Below are positions 15,733 to 22,560 of a stretch of DNA of 22,560 nt, piece after piece (within the stretch, counting starts at the first letter, position 1; each line of letters begins with the position of its first letter). Made by a program: the position numbers and the translations under genes. Below the pieces are notes generated by a model, which searched no databases, was not told the DNA's origin, and was given only the letters and a program-made list of their open reading frames with translations. The stretch is from NCBI GenBank assembly GCA_023433685.1, contig JAEYUD010000012.1, forward strand, positions 1-22,560. Reading direction: 5' to 3'. The stretch comes from Bacteroidota bacterium. GTDB lineage: Bacteria > Bacteroidota > Ignavibacteria > Ignavibacteriales > Ignavibacteriaceae.

Positions 15733-16565
15733 CAAGTCTCGTTGGAATAGAACTTTATAAAATTTTCAGGAAGTGGCGGACCTATATCGGGTTCATCACC
15801 ATAGCCGTTATCGTCCTCGTTATCGAGATATCGATGCTTATAGAGGGGGAGAACTATCTCCGCTTTCTTACCCGAAACCTCAGCTCGATTTTCGTGTTCG
15901 AGGGAAATTTCCTGAACGGCTATGTGATGTCATACCTCGTTATGGGCGCGCTGGCGATCCACATCCCCTTCCTTATCACTCTGGTCTCTGGCGACCTGCT
16001 CGCGGGAGAGGCAACTGCCGGCACATACAGAATGCTGATAACGCGCCCCATAACCAGAATGCAGCTTTTGACGGCGAAAGTAATCGCCTCTGCCATTTAC
16101 ACCAATCTGATGGTGGCTTTTCTCGGGTTGATCTCGCTCGGTCTTGGTGTTATCCTCTTCGGCACTGGTGAACTGATCGTCATCAAGGATGTGCTATTCA
16201 TCTTTTCACAGGATGACATCCTCTGGCGGTTCTTCATCGCTTACGGTATCGCGTCGCTAAGCATGATGGTTGTAACCTCGATGGCATTTTTCTTCTCTTC
16301 ACTCGTCGAGAATGCAATAGGTCCCATAGTAAGCACAATGGCAGTAATTATAGTTTTCTATATACTCTCTGCCATAAATGTGGAATTGCTGCAGAACCTG
16401 AAGCCTTACATGTTCACAACATATATGCAGTCGTGGAACATAGTATTCACTTCCCCCGTTGAAATGGAAGAGATGTGGCAGGCTGTAATTGTTCAGTCGC
16501 TTCACATCGTATTCTTCCTGGGGCTTACATTCTACCTCTTCAGAAAAAAAGATATAACTTCATAG
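15729..16565 (+). CDS. ABC-2 type transporter permease
   Basis: A 278-residue integral membrane protein with about six hydrophobic segments (near residues 19-37, 64-88, 112-150 as two, 168-217 as two, and 250-270). The conserved stretch SGDLLAGEATAGTYRMLITR matches ABC-2 permeases that work as dimers with a separate ATPase. It overlaps the ATPase gene by 4 bases (ATGA), with GAAGGTGG at 15717-15724 as ribosome site, so the two proteins are almost surely partners. The substrate cannot be read from the sequence. Linkage with a LolA-like periplasmic protein and an outer-membrane barrel protein points to the envelope (lipid, lipoprotein or polymer export) rather than a soluble metabolite, but this is inference. 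Confidence 0.85.
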   Translation: MTSLVGIELYKIFRKWRTYIGFITIAVIVLVIEISMLIEGENYLRFLTRNLSSIFVFEGNFLNGYVMSYLVMGALAIHIPFLITLVSGDLLAGEATAGTYRMLITRPITRMQLLTAKVIASAIYTNLMVAFLGLISLGLGVILFGTGELIVIKDVLFIFSQDDILWRFFIAYGIASLSMMVVTSMAFFFSSLVENAIGPIVSTMAVIIVFYILSAINVELLQNLKPYMFTTYMQSWNIVFTSPVEMEEMWQAVIVQSLHIVFFLGLTFYLFRKKDITS

Positions 16566-16573
16566 GTATTAAA

Positions 16574-17251
16574 ATGTTTAAGAGACAATTGTTTTTTTTC
16601 ATTCTTTTAACCCTTGTTGCGCTTCCGCAGTCGGATGGTTCAGCCATCCTTGAGCAGGTTAAAAAGAAGTTCAGCGCGGTTAAAGATTACGAAGTTGAAG
16701 TGCGGATCAAGATCGATGTTGAGTTCCTCAAAGTTCCCGACAACGATGCCACGGTTTATTACAAGGCTCCCGATAAGATCACGATGAAAACCGGTGATAA
16801 ATTTGCCCTCATGCCGAAGGAAGGGCTTAACTTCAACCCCTCGAACCTCTTGAATGGTAAATACACATCCGTGCTCGAGGGCGAGACGAAGATCAACGGT
16901 AAGCCGCACAATATAGTTAAAGTGATCCCACTCGGCGGCGATGGAAACGTGGTTCTTTCTACACTCTGGATCGATAAATCAACTTTTTACATCTCGAAAG
17001 TTGAAACCACCACCAAGAACAGCGGTACATTTCAATTGGAGATGGTTTATCCCTCCAACAGCAAGTACCCCCTCCCCTCCTCGATGACCTTCAGTTTCGA
17101 GGTCGGCAAGTTCAATTTCCCGAAAGGTTTCGGCGGTAACAAAAAAGAGAAGGATGCCTCTTCATCCAAAGCCCCCGGCAAGGTGTACATCACCTACAAA
17201 AATTATAAAATAAACAAGGGCATCCCCGACTCCATCTTTAAGAAGAAATAG
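16574..17251 (+). CDS. LolA-like periplasmic protein (outer-membrane lipoprotein carrier fold)
   Basis: A 225-residue exported protein. I take ATG at 16574, not the in-frame ATG at 16475, because Met-Phe-Lys-Arg and the hydrophobic core LFFFILLTLVALPQSDGSA form a signal peptide; the longer form would overlap the permease gene and bury it. The mature part starts with the LolA-type helix ILEQVKKKFSAVKDYEVEVR. It continues with the beta-strand pattern VYYKAPDKITMKTG, an 'LWIDKSTFYISKVETTT' strand pair, and the end VYITYKNYKINKGIPDSIF, all common in LolA-like proteins. It starts 8 bases after the permease stop with AGGT at 16564-16567. It could ferry lipoprotein or lipid across the periplasm for the ABC pair. 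It is not clearly the canonical LolA, and an RseB/LppX-like binding role is also possible. Confidence 0.65.
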   Translation: MFKRQLFFFILLTLVALPQSDGSAILEQVKKKFSAVKDYEVEVRIKIDVEFLKVPDNDATVYYKAPDKITMKTGDKFALMPKEGLNFNPSNLLNGKYTSVLEGETKINGKPHNIVKVIPLGGDGNVVLSTLWIDKSTFYISKVETTTKNSGTFQLEMVYPSNSKYPLPSSMTFSFEVGKFNFPKGFGGNKKEKDASSSKAPGKVYITYKNYKINKGIPDSIFKKK

Positions 17252-17262
17252 TTTTATTAAGG

Positions 17263-17351
17263 GTTACACAGATTCCACGGATTATGCACAGATTCCACGG
17301 ATTTGATTAACATCTTTGCAATCCGTGTTAAATCCGTGAAATCCGTGTAAC
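17263..17351. repeat. 89-base imperfect palindrome built from ATCCGTG units
   Basis: The left arm begins GTTACACAGATTCCACGGAT, and the right arm ends ATCCGTGAAATCCGTGTAAC. The arms pair over about 35 bases with few mismatches, and the left arm itself repeats CACAGATTCCACGGATT. It lies between the LolA-like and CHAT genes. No T run follows, so termination is possible but not shown. Its right arm is copied at 13798-13832. Confidence 0.8.
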
Positions 17352-17354
17352 TTT
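17320..17354. repeat. ATCCGTG repeat, copy 2
   Basis: Matches 13798-13832 at 32 of 35 positions (differences only at columns 9, 20 and 27). It forms the right arm of the palindrome at 17263-17351. Confidence 0.75.
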
Positions 17355-17398
17355 AAATGGAATTCCTTATTTTGTGATATCTGAATTCGGAATTACCA

Positions 17399-20300
17399 AT
17401 GAAACGCTTTTTAATACTTCTCGCATTAACCGCCGCGGTGTTCACCTGTAGGGTTGCCGCCCAAAACGACTCCCTCAAGGCCCTCGATGCTTTCGCCCGG
17501 GGGATCGATGCCCTCCAGTCAGAAAAATACGACACCACCATCTTCTACATGCGGGAGGCACTTGAGCTGATCGAAGGCTATCAGTTTGGCTCTGATGGCG
17601 GACTGATCCACTACTTCATAGCAGAATCGTTCCGCGCGCTGGGACAATATGATTCGGCGTATGTCCACTTAAAAGCGGGACGTGAGATTATGGAGTCATT
17701 CAATAACATTGCCGGACTTTCATACATAGACAAATGCGAGGCTGATGTTCAGAACGGTCTCGGCGACTATCTCCGGGCAGAGGCTCTCTATTATAAAGCC
17801 CTGAAAAACCTACCGGTTGATCTTGACCCTATGACCACTGCCTACATCTACACTTCCCTGGGTAATATTCTGCTTAACCGGGGTGAGAACGGAAGCGCCG
17901 CTGAACTCTTTTCACAAGCGGAGAAATATTACAAGCTTGCAAACTACGAGCCCGGCCTCGGAGATGTTTACTACGGTTACGGCCTCATCGCCACAAACAC
18001 GAATGATAACCCCCTGGCTGACTCCCTTTTCAATCTTTCGTTGAACATATTTACAAAGTACGATCTGACTCTCGGAATCGCCAACGCGTGGTACGGCAAG
18101 GGAATTGTAGCCATGAACCTCGGGAAGAACAAACTCAGCATCACTTCCTCTTCAAAGGCGCTCGAACTTTACAAAAAGGTAAATTACCCTCTCGGGGTTG
18201 CAAACGCGCACACCAATATTGCGATGGTAAGCATAAATATTGCCGATTATGAGAACGCGAAATTGAATTTTAACGCCGCGCTCCCCTGGCTGAAAAAGAT
18301 CAATCACCTGATAGGATTCGGGAATGTGTACTACGGTCTCGGCGTTATGGCGATGAACCTCGCTGAAAACGAGGAGGCTGAAAAATATTATCAAATGGCG
18401 ATCGATGCTTATTCGAAAACCGGATATTCTCTCGGTATCGGCAGGATCTACCACGGCCTTAGCGTTATCGCCATCAACAAAGGTGACAATAAAAAAGCCG
18501 AAGAGTTGGCAAAAACCGCTGTTGAGTATTACGAAAAGATCGGTTTTCTTATCGGAATCGGGCAGGTTTACGAAAATTTCGGCAACATCTTCCTGAATGC
18601 CGGGAACAATGAGCGGTCAGAAGAAAATTTCAAGAAAGCACTCCAATACTATGAAAAGGCCGGTTACCCCGTCGGCCTCGGCAATATCTGGTTCAGCCTC
18701 TCCCAGCTTTCTTACATGACACTCGACCTTGCCACCACCCGCGCCAGGATCGACTCTTCCCTCTACTACTTCAACAAGGCGCAGTATCCGCTCGGACTCG
18801 GAAACTCGTGGTTCATGCTCTCGCAGATAGCGCAGTTCGACGAGAAATATCAGGAGGGGATCGACTACGACATGAAGGCCCTCACCGAGTTCGAGAAGAT
18901 CAACTATCCGCTCGGAATCGGCCGCGTCTGCTATTCAGTGGGAACTGGCCTCTACCGGTTGGGCGAATATGAAGAGGCGGAAAAGCAGTATAAAACAGCG
19001 CTCGAGGTTTTTACACTCTCCGAGTACAACTTTTTCTGTGTCATCACTTCATTCAGTCTTGCCGATCTCTATCTCGGGTGGAAACCTAAAGAACACATGA
19101 CGGTTCAATACCTTGATCAGGCGATGAAGTATCTTGAAGACTTCCGCGCTAACCTCGTCAGGGAGGAAGACCGCACCAGCCTCTTCGAGAAGTTCTCAGC
19201 CTACCTCGAGTTCTCCGTCTATGCCGCGATTTACATGAAAGACAGTAAATCCGCCTTCCGCTTCCTCGAGAATGTCAAAGGGCGCTCCCTCGCCGATATC
19301 CTCTCCGAGCGGGCAGCTGATCTTTCCGCCAAGGTTGACGCGTCACTCCTCCGCCAAAGGGCCGCCCTGGAAAAACAGATCGCGAACCTGAAAACACTCC
19401 TCAACACATCCGGCGATGCCGATGGCGTTTCTGTTAAGGCTGAGCTTAAAAATCTGAATGACCGGCTCGACGACCTCGTTTTCAAGATCAAATCGCAGAA
19501 TCCCGATTTCGCTTCACTTGAGTACCCCAAACCCGCGGAAGTGGCAGAGATACAGAGCAAACTCGCGAAGGATGAAACGCTCTTACAGTATTTCATATCA
19601 GACTATGGCGCGTGGGTATTCGTGATGACCGGCAGTGATTTTGAACTTGTGAAGCTCGATTCCAACTCGACCGCCATTTCCGAAAACGCGGTCACACTGC
19701 TCGACGGGCTAAAACGAGACAAATACACTGTTGCCAAACCCGCCGCGGAGATAGATGCCGAAGAGGAAATGTCGCTTGAGGCCTCACTAAATCTGTACGA
19801 CCTCCTCATTAAACCGGTTGAATCCCGTCTGAAACCGGGCAGCCGGCTCGTGGTGATCCCTTCTGGTGTGCTGAACTTTATTCCTTTCGAGGCATTATAT
19901 TCGGGCTCGTCGTTCCTCATCGAGAAGTACCCGGTGAAATATTACCAGTCCGCAACACTTCTAACCCTGAAACGGGGCCCATTGAAGAAGGAGCGGAACA
20001 GCAGGGGTTTCGCGGGTTTCGGTGATCCCGTTTACGACATCGAGAACTTCGAAAAAGGGATGGAAGAGAGGGGTGTAAAATTGGGGTACCGCGGCACAGG
20101 TCTTGAGTTTGAAGAATCGAAAAGTGAGATCAGCAGGGCGGGTCTAACCCTCTTCAGGCTCCGGGGCACTGGGGAGGAGATAAACGCCATAGCCGATCTG
20201 TTCAAAGCAAAAGGGCAACCCGTGGATATAAAGCTCAGGAAGGATGCCACTGAAGAAAACGCCAAAGCAGCTGAACTGAAGAACTTCGGTTACATATCCT

Positions 20301-20716
20301 TCGCCTGTCATGGTATCGTTTATCCCGGGTTCCAGAGTCTGGCTCTCTGCACCGTGAAGGATTCGGCTAACGCCGCTCAAGACGGGTACCTTACTTTTGA
20401 AGAAATTCTCGCCCTCGACTGGAACGCGAAGCTCGTGGTACTTTCAGCTTGCCAAACGGGTACCGGCGACATGAAAAAAACCGAAGGAATTGTCGGCCTC
20501 ACCCGGGCGGTAATGTACGCGGGAACAGATGCCGTGCTCGTCAGCCTTTGGACAGTCTCGGACGCGGGAACCCGCGACCTGATGATCAACCTCTTCACTT
20601 CGATCGTGAACGACTCCCTCCCCACCGATGAAAGCCTCCGGCTGGCAAAACTTACCCTCATCAGGAAAGGAACCACCCCGTATATCTGGTCGCCATTCGT
20701 TGTCTTTGGGGATTGA
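17399..20716 (+). CDS. Exported TPR-CHAT (caspase-like) protein
   Basis: A 1105-residue protein with a Sec signal (residues 1-21, ending VAA-Q). Less regular TPR-like helices at about 25-182 are followed by nine consecutive 40-residue repeats at 183-542 without insertion or deletion, each opening like YPLGIGN and carrying a later AL..Y helix. A further helical and coiled-coil part covers about 550-720. The C-terminal CHAT domain (about 810-1105) keeps the caspase-type dyad: His971 in FACHG and Cys1018 in LSACQTG, with VIPSGVLNFIPFEAL and WSPFVVFGD as family landmarks. CHAT proteins are peptidases in several known cases. Here the TPRs would bind a partner, and export would place the protease in the periplasm or outside. 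The ATG lacks a Shine-Dalgarno site. It stands alone, 148 bases after the LolA-like gene, across a large palindrome. Confidence 0.9.
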   Translation: MKRFLILLALTAAVFTCRVAAQNDSLKALDAFARGIDALQSEKYDTTIFYMREALELIEGYQFGSDGGLIHYFIAESFRALGQYDSAYVHLKAGREIMESFNNIAGLSYIDKCEADVQNGLGDYLRAEALYYKALKNLPVDLDPMTTAYIYTSLGNILLNRGENGSAAELFSQAEKYYKLANYEPGLGDVYYGYGLIATNTNDNPLADSLFNLSLNIFTKYDLTLGIANAWYGKGIVAMNLGKNKLSITSSSKALELYKKVNYPLGVANAHTNIAMVSINIADYENAKLNFNAALPWLKKINHLIGFGNVYYGLGVMAMNLAENEEAEKYYQMAIDAYSKTGYSLGIGRIYHGLSVIAINKGDNKKAEELAKTAVEYYEKIGFLIGIGQVYENFGNIFLNAGNNERSEENFKKALQYYEKAGYPVGLGNIWFSLSQLSYMTLDLATTRARIDSSLYYFNKAQYPLGLGNSWFMLSQIAQFDEKYQEGIDYDMKALTEFEKINYPLGIGRVCYSVGTGLYRLGEYEEAEKQYKTALEVFTLSEYNFFCVITSFSLADLYLGWKPKEHMTVQYLDQAMKYLEDFRANLVREEDRTSLFEKFSAYLEFSVYAAIYMKDSKSAFRFLENVKGRSLADILSERAADLSAKVDASLLRQRAALEKQIANLKTLLNTSGDADGVSVKAELKNLNDRLDDLVFKIKSQNPDFASLEYPKPAEVAEIQSKLAKDETLLQYFISDYGAWVFVMTGSDFELVKLDSNSTAISENAVTLLDGLKRDKYTVAKPAAEIDAEEEMSLEASLNLYDLLIKPVESRLKPGSRLVVIPSGVLNFIPFEALYSGSSFLIEKYPVKYYQSATLLTLKRGPLKKERNSRGFAGFGDPVYDIENFEKGMEERGVKLGYRGTGLEFEESKSEISRAGLTLFRLRGTGEEINAIADLFKAKGQPVDIKLRKDATEENAKAAELKNFGYISFACHGIVYPGFQSLALCTVKDSANAAQDGYLTFEEILALDWNAKLVVLSACQTGTGDMKKTEGIVGLTRAVMYAGTDAVLVSLWTVSDAGTRDLMINLFTSIVNDSLPTDESLRLAKLTLIRKGTTPYIWSPFVVFGD
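17945..19024 (+). repeat. Nine in-frame 120-base (40-residue) TPR units
   Basis: Each unit encodes exactly 40 residues, starting at Y183 of the CHAT protein. The opening [YFH]-P-L-G-[ILV]-[GA]-[NR] recurs, with variants in the first two and later units. Forty-residue TPRs, rather than the usual 34, are the LGN/kinesin-light-chain length class. Confidence 0.8.
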
Positions 20717-20766
20717 TCCGCCTGCGGCAAGTAGTGATCCGCCTGCGGCGGAGGCAGTAGCGAGGG
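20714..20766. repeat. Tandem GC-rich repeat overlapping the CHAT stop codon
   Basis: TGATCCGCCTGCGGC occurs at 20714-20728 and again at 20735-20749. The first copy supplies the TGA stop of the CHAT gene. A GTAGCGAGGG word at 20757-20766 also occurs at 1791-1800, so this is probably a dispersed intergenic repeat. Confidence 0.65.
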
Positions 20767-20795
20767 ATACGATAAAACCGCCGGGTATCTGTAAT

Positions 20796-20821
20796 AAAAA
20801 AAACTGCCCCTCTAGAGGCAG
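20796..20821 (-). terminator. Rho-independent terminator for the minus-strand T9SS gene
   Basis: Read on the minus strand, CTGCCTCTAGAGGGGCAG (stem CTGCC/GGCAG, extended by CT/AG past a mismatch) is followed by eight T residues. It lies about 90 bases after the stop of the minus-strand gene at 20914. The hairpin is small, so strength is uncertain. Confidence 0.65.
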
Positions 20822-20853
20822 CCTAATAAATTAGCAGTGGTTTTTATTTCCGA

Positions 20854-20873
20854 CCCCCGAATGAATTCGGGGG
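20854..20873. repeat. Perfect 9-bp inverted repeat CCCCCGAAT/ATTCGGGGG
   Basis: Two 9-base arms pair exactly around a GA spacer, lying between the convergent genes. No T run follows on either strand. It is likely a dispersed repeat or a 3'-end structure of the minus-strand transcript. Confidence 0.6.
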
Positions 20874-20913
20874 CTATTGGTAATGTATGCTACTCTGTGA
20901 CTTCGTGACTCCG

Positions 20914-22560
20914 CTACTTTAAGAGCAACATCTTCCTCACAGATGTGTAAACAGGTACCCCTTCCGGAGATCTTACATCGATTTTGTAAAGGTATATCCC
21001 ACTGGCAAGATCGTCACCTCTGAACCTTGTCTCATGGTATCCGGCAGGCATCTCCCCGTCTTGTAACACCCGCACAGGTTCCCCCGTTATCGTGTAAACT
21101 GTCAGTATCACTCTTCCGGGTGACTTCAACCTGTATCCAATTACTGTTTCAGGATTAAACGGATTCGGGTAGTTGTTAAAGAGTTGATAATCCTGCACAA
21201 CTTCATGACCCTCCCCGGTTATACCAACCGGGATGATCCTTATCTCTTCACTTTCGTCAGATATATTCCCCTGATTGTCCTCTGACCTTAATCTGATGTA
21301 ATAACCTCCGCTTAATCCCGGAATGATCTTCGTGAAGGATGTATCGGTTAATCTTCCGATCAGTCTGGATGAGTCAGCACTGAACCCTTGTGTTGTGTCC
21401 CCAAAGACAAGATACTGCTTAAAATCACTCTCATGGTTCCTCTTCCAGTCAAGCCGGATAGTATCACCCGCGACTGTTGCTGCTATACCTCTCGGTTCAA
21501 GCGGCGCAAGATCAAGATAGGAATACGATTTACCGTCGCGTCCTCCGTACATACCGATATCGCTCCGTGTTCCGTCCCTGTCCTTAACAAGGGTATCACC
21601 TGCATTTATCAATGGGGAGAAGAGCTGTAGGTGAAAGTCTTTTTCTTCAGCAACAAACATCGGATACCGGGAGATGTTTGAGATGGTATCGATCGGGGCA
21701 CCACCTGTCGATCGCCAGTTTACCCGGTTGTTCCAGAAGTTATTAAATCTGAGTGGGCTTTGTCCATCAAAACCATAGTATTTCGCACCGGAAATATGGT
21801 TGTTGAAGGCATCACGGTAATTTGAGTTACTGTATGTATAAATCCCTCTGCCGAAATTACCCACATACACATTATTGCTTATTGTATCGGGCCCAAGATC
21901 TGAACCAATGCTGTATTCCGTCACATTTTTGAACAGACTAACGATAAGGTTATTGTGAATGCGTGAGGGCCGGTTAAAGGCGTAGAATGTAATATTGAAA
22001 TTGTCACTAAGAGGGTTGTATGGGGCTGCCATGAGTATGTTGTCGTACACATTACAGTCTGCCAGTGTCCCAAAATATACACATTTCTCAGAAGTAGTGA
22101 TAGAATTATCAAACACTTGCAAATTCATCAAAGCAGAATAGACTCCATCCACGCATGAATCAATCACACAGCCGGTCACTATAACTGTATCAATTATACT
22201 ATAAGAAGATGATGCGACCCCCAAAGCCTGATAACAATTTGTGATCTTAACATCTCTTACAACAAATTTTCTTTCCTGATTGTCGTTCCTGAAGCTATAT
22301 ATCCCCCTGTGAGCTCGAGATCTCATGCCGTAACCGTTTATTTTAAGATTTTTGATTTCACACAGATTTTCCAGCCTGACTCCTACCAGTGAATCTTGAG
22401 GAATCTGGATCCATGTATTATCCCAACCTGAACCAAGCAGCACAACCCCCGGGTTGAACCGTACAACTTCTCTGAATATCCCGTCCCCAATAACTATGGT
22501 ATCACCGAAGTTTGAGATTCGCATTGCTTTCATTATACTGTCTGCTGCCGTCTCCCAACT
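20914..22560 (-). CDS. T9SS-secreted beta-helix / FN3 protein, C-terminal part (cut by window edge)
   Basis: At least 548 residues of a secreted surface protein; the frame stays open to the window edge (SWETAADSIMKAMRISN). The Met at 22533 is therefore probably internal. Residues up to about 350 resemble a right-handed parallel beta-helix: the GDTIVIGDGIFREVV opening and repeated N-N-x-I/V turns such as CNVYDNILM, RIHNNLIVS and TISNNVYVG. This is the pectin-lyase-like fold used by carbohydrate-active and adhesive proteins. A fibronectin type III domain follows (about 355-445). The last 90 residues are a type IX sorting domain with NYPNPFNPETVIGYRL, the strand pair VILTVYTITGEPVRVL, and LASGIYLYKID. 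The domain is expected to be removed at the outer membrane during secretion. The catalytic activity, if any, cannot be told from this part. Confidence 0.9.
   Translation of the reverse strand, partial: SWETAADSIMKAMRISNFGDTIVIGDGIFREVVRFNPGVVLLGSGWDNTWIQIPQDSLVGVRLENLCEIKNLKINGYGMRSRAHRGIYSFRNDNQERKFVVRDVKITNCYQALGVASSSYSIIDTVIVTGCVIDSCVDGVYSALMNLQVFDNSITTSEKCVYFGTLADCNVYDNILMAAPYNPLSDNFNITFYAFNRPSRIHNNLIVSLFKNVTEYSIGSDLGPDTISNNVYVGNFGRGIYTYSNSNYRDAFNNHISGAKYYGFDGQSPLRFNNFWNNRVNWRSTGGAPIDTISNISRYPMFVAEEKDFHLQLFSPLINAGDTLVKDRDGTRSDIGMYGGRDGKSYSYLDLAPLEPRGIAATVAGDTIRLDWKRNHESDFKQYLVFGDTTQGFSADSSRLIGRLTDTSFTKIIPGLSGGYYIRLRSEDNQGNISDESEEIRIIPVGITGEGHEVVQDYQLFNNYPNPFNPETVIGYRLKSPGRVILTVYTITGEPVRVLQDGEMPAGYHETRFRGDDLASGIYLYKIDVRSPEGVPVYTSVRKMLLLK

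Noticed and set aside
16475..16573. N-terminal extension of the LolA-like protein from ATG 16475
   Set aside because: It overlaps the permease gene and would bury the signal peptide that begins at 16574; an upstream frame shadow is the simpler reading.
17399..20716. Part of a CRISPR type III-E (TPR-CHAT) or gasdermin defence system
   Set aside because: No Cas effector, CRISPR array or gasdermin-like gene is in the window, and the protein carries an export signal.

Overview
The window looks like chromosomal DNA from a Bacteroidota/Ignavibacteriota-type, Gram-negative, non-sporulating bacterium. The strongest clue is the minus-strand protein at the right edge. It is a repetitive surface protein ending in a type IX secretion sorting domain with the NYPNPFNP motif, which is typical of Ignavibacteria and relatives. 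Lipobox lipoproteins, a DUF4783 protein, a fused SpmA/SpmB protein, many starts without a Shine-Dalgarno site, and intergenic 'atccgtg' repeats fit the same assignment. This is inferred from the sequence alone; no database search was run.

Layout from left to right. (1) Positions 2-1649 hold the end of pyrB and a complete pyrC, a pyrimidine pair closed by a terminator at 1734-1758. (2) Positions 1650-7011 hold a clear sigma-54 (-24/-12) promoter and an apparent three-gene operon: a lipoprotein with a fibronectin type III domain, a small exported DUF4783 protein, and a 1262-residue NtrY-type histidine kinase with about twelve membrane segments. (3) Positions 7111-13533 hold a UvrD/AddA-type helicase-nuclease with a possible Fe-S nuclease domain, a lipoprotein N-acetylmuramoyl-L-alanine amidase, and a fused SpmA-SpmB membrane protein. 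(4) Positions 13534-13932 are non-coding and full of palindromes and repeats. (5) Positions 13933-17251 hold four tightly packed genes: a probable outer-membrane barrel (DUF1207-like), an ABC ATPase that seems to start at ACG, its permease, and a LolA-like periplasmic protein. (6) Positions 17263-17351 are a large imperfect palindrome related to a repeat at 13798. (7) Positions 17399-20716 encode an exported TPR-CHAT (caspase-like) protein with nine uninterrupted 40-residue repeats. (8) Positions 20914-22560 hold, on the minus strand, the 3' part of the T9SS-secreted beta-helix/FN3 protein, convergent with the CHAT gene and followed by its own terminator.

Themes. Most of the window after the pyr genes concerns the cell envelope: lipoproteins, a peptidoglycan amidase, an outer-membrane protein with ABC and LolA-like partners, secreted proteins, and a large envelope-sensing kinase. 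The most interesting parts are the sigma-54 promoter in front of an operon that encodes an NtrY-type kinase (NtrY kinases usually work with sigma-54 activators), the ACG-started ABC ATPase lying in the same frame as the gene before it, and the exported TPR-CHAT protein. I see no phage, IS element, CRISPR array, tRNA or rRNA.
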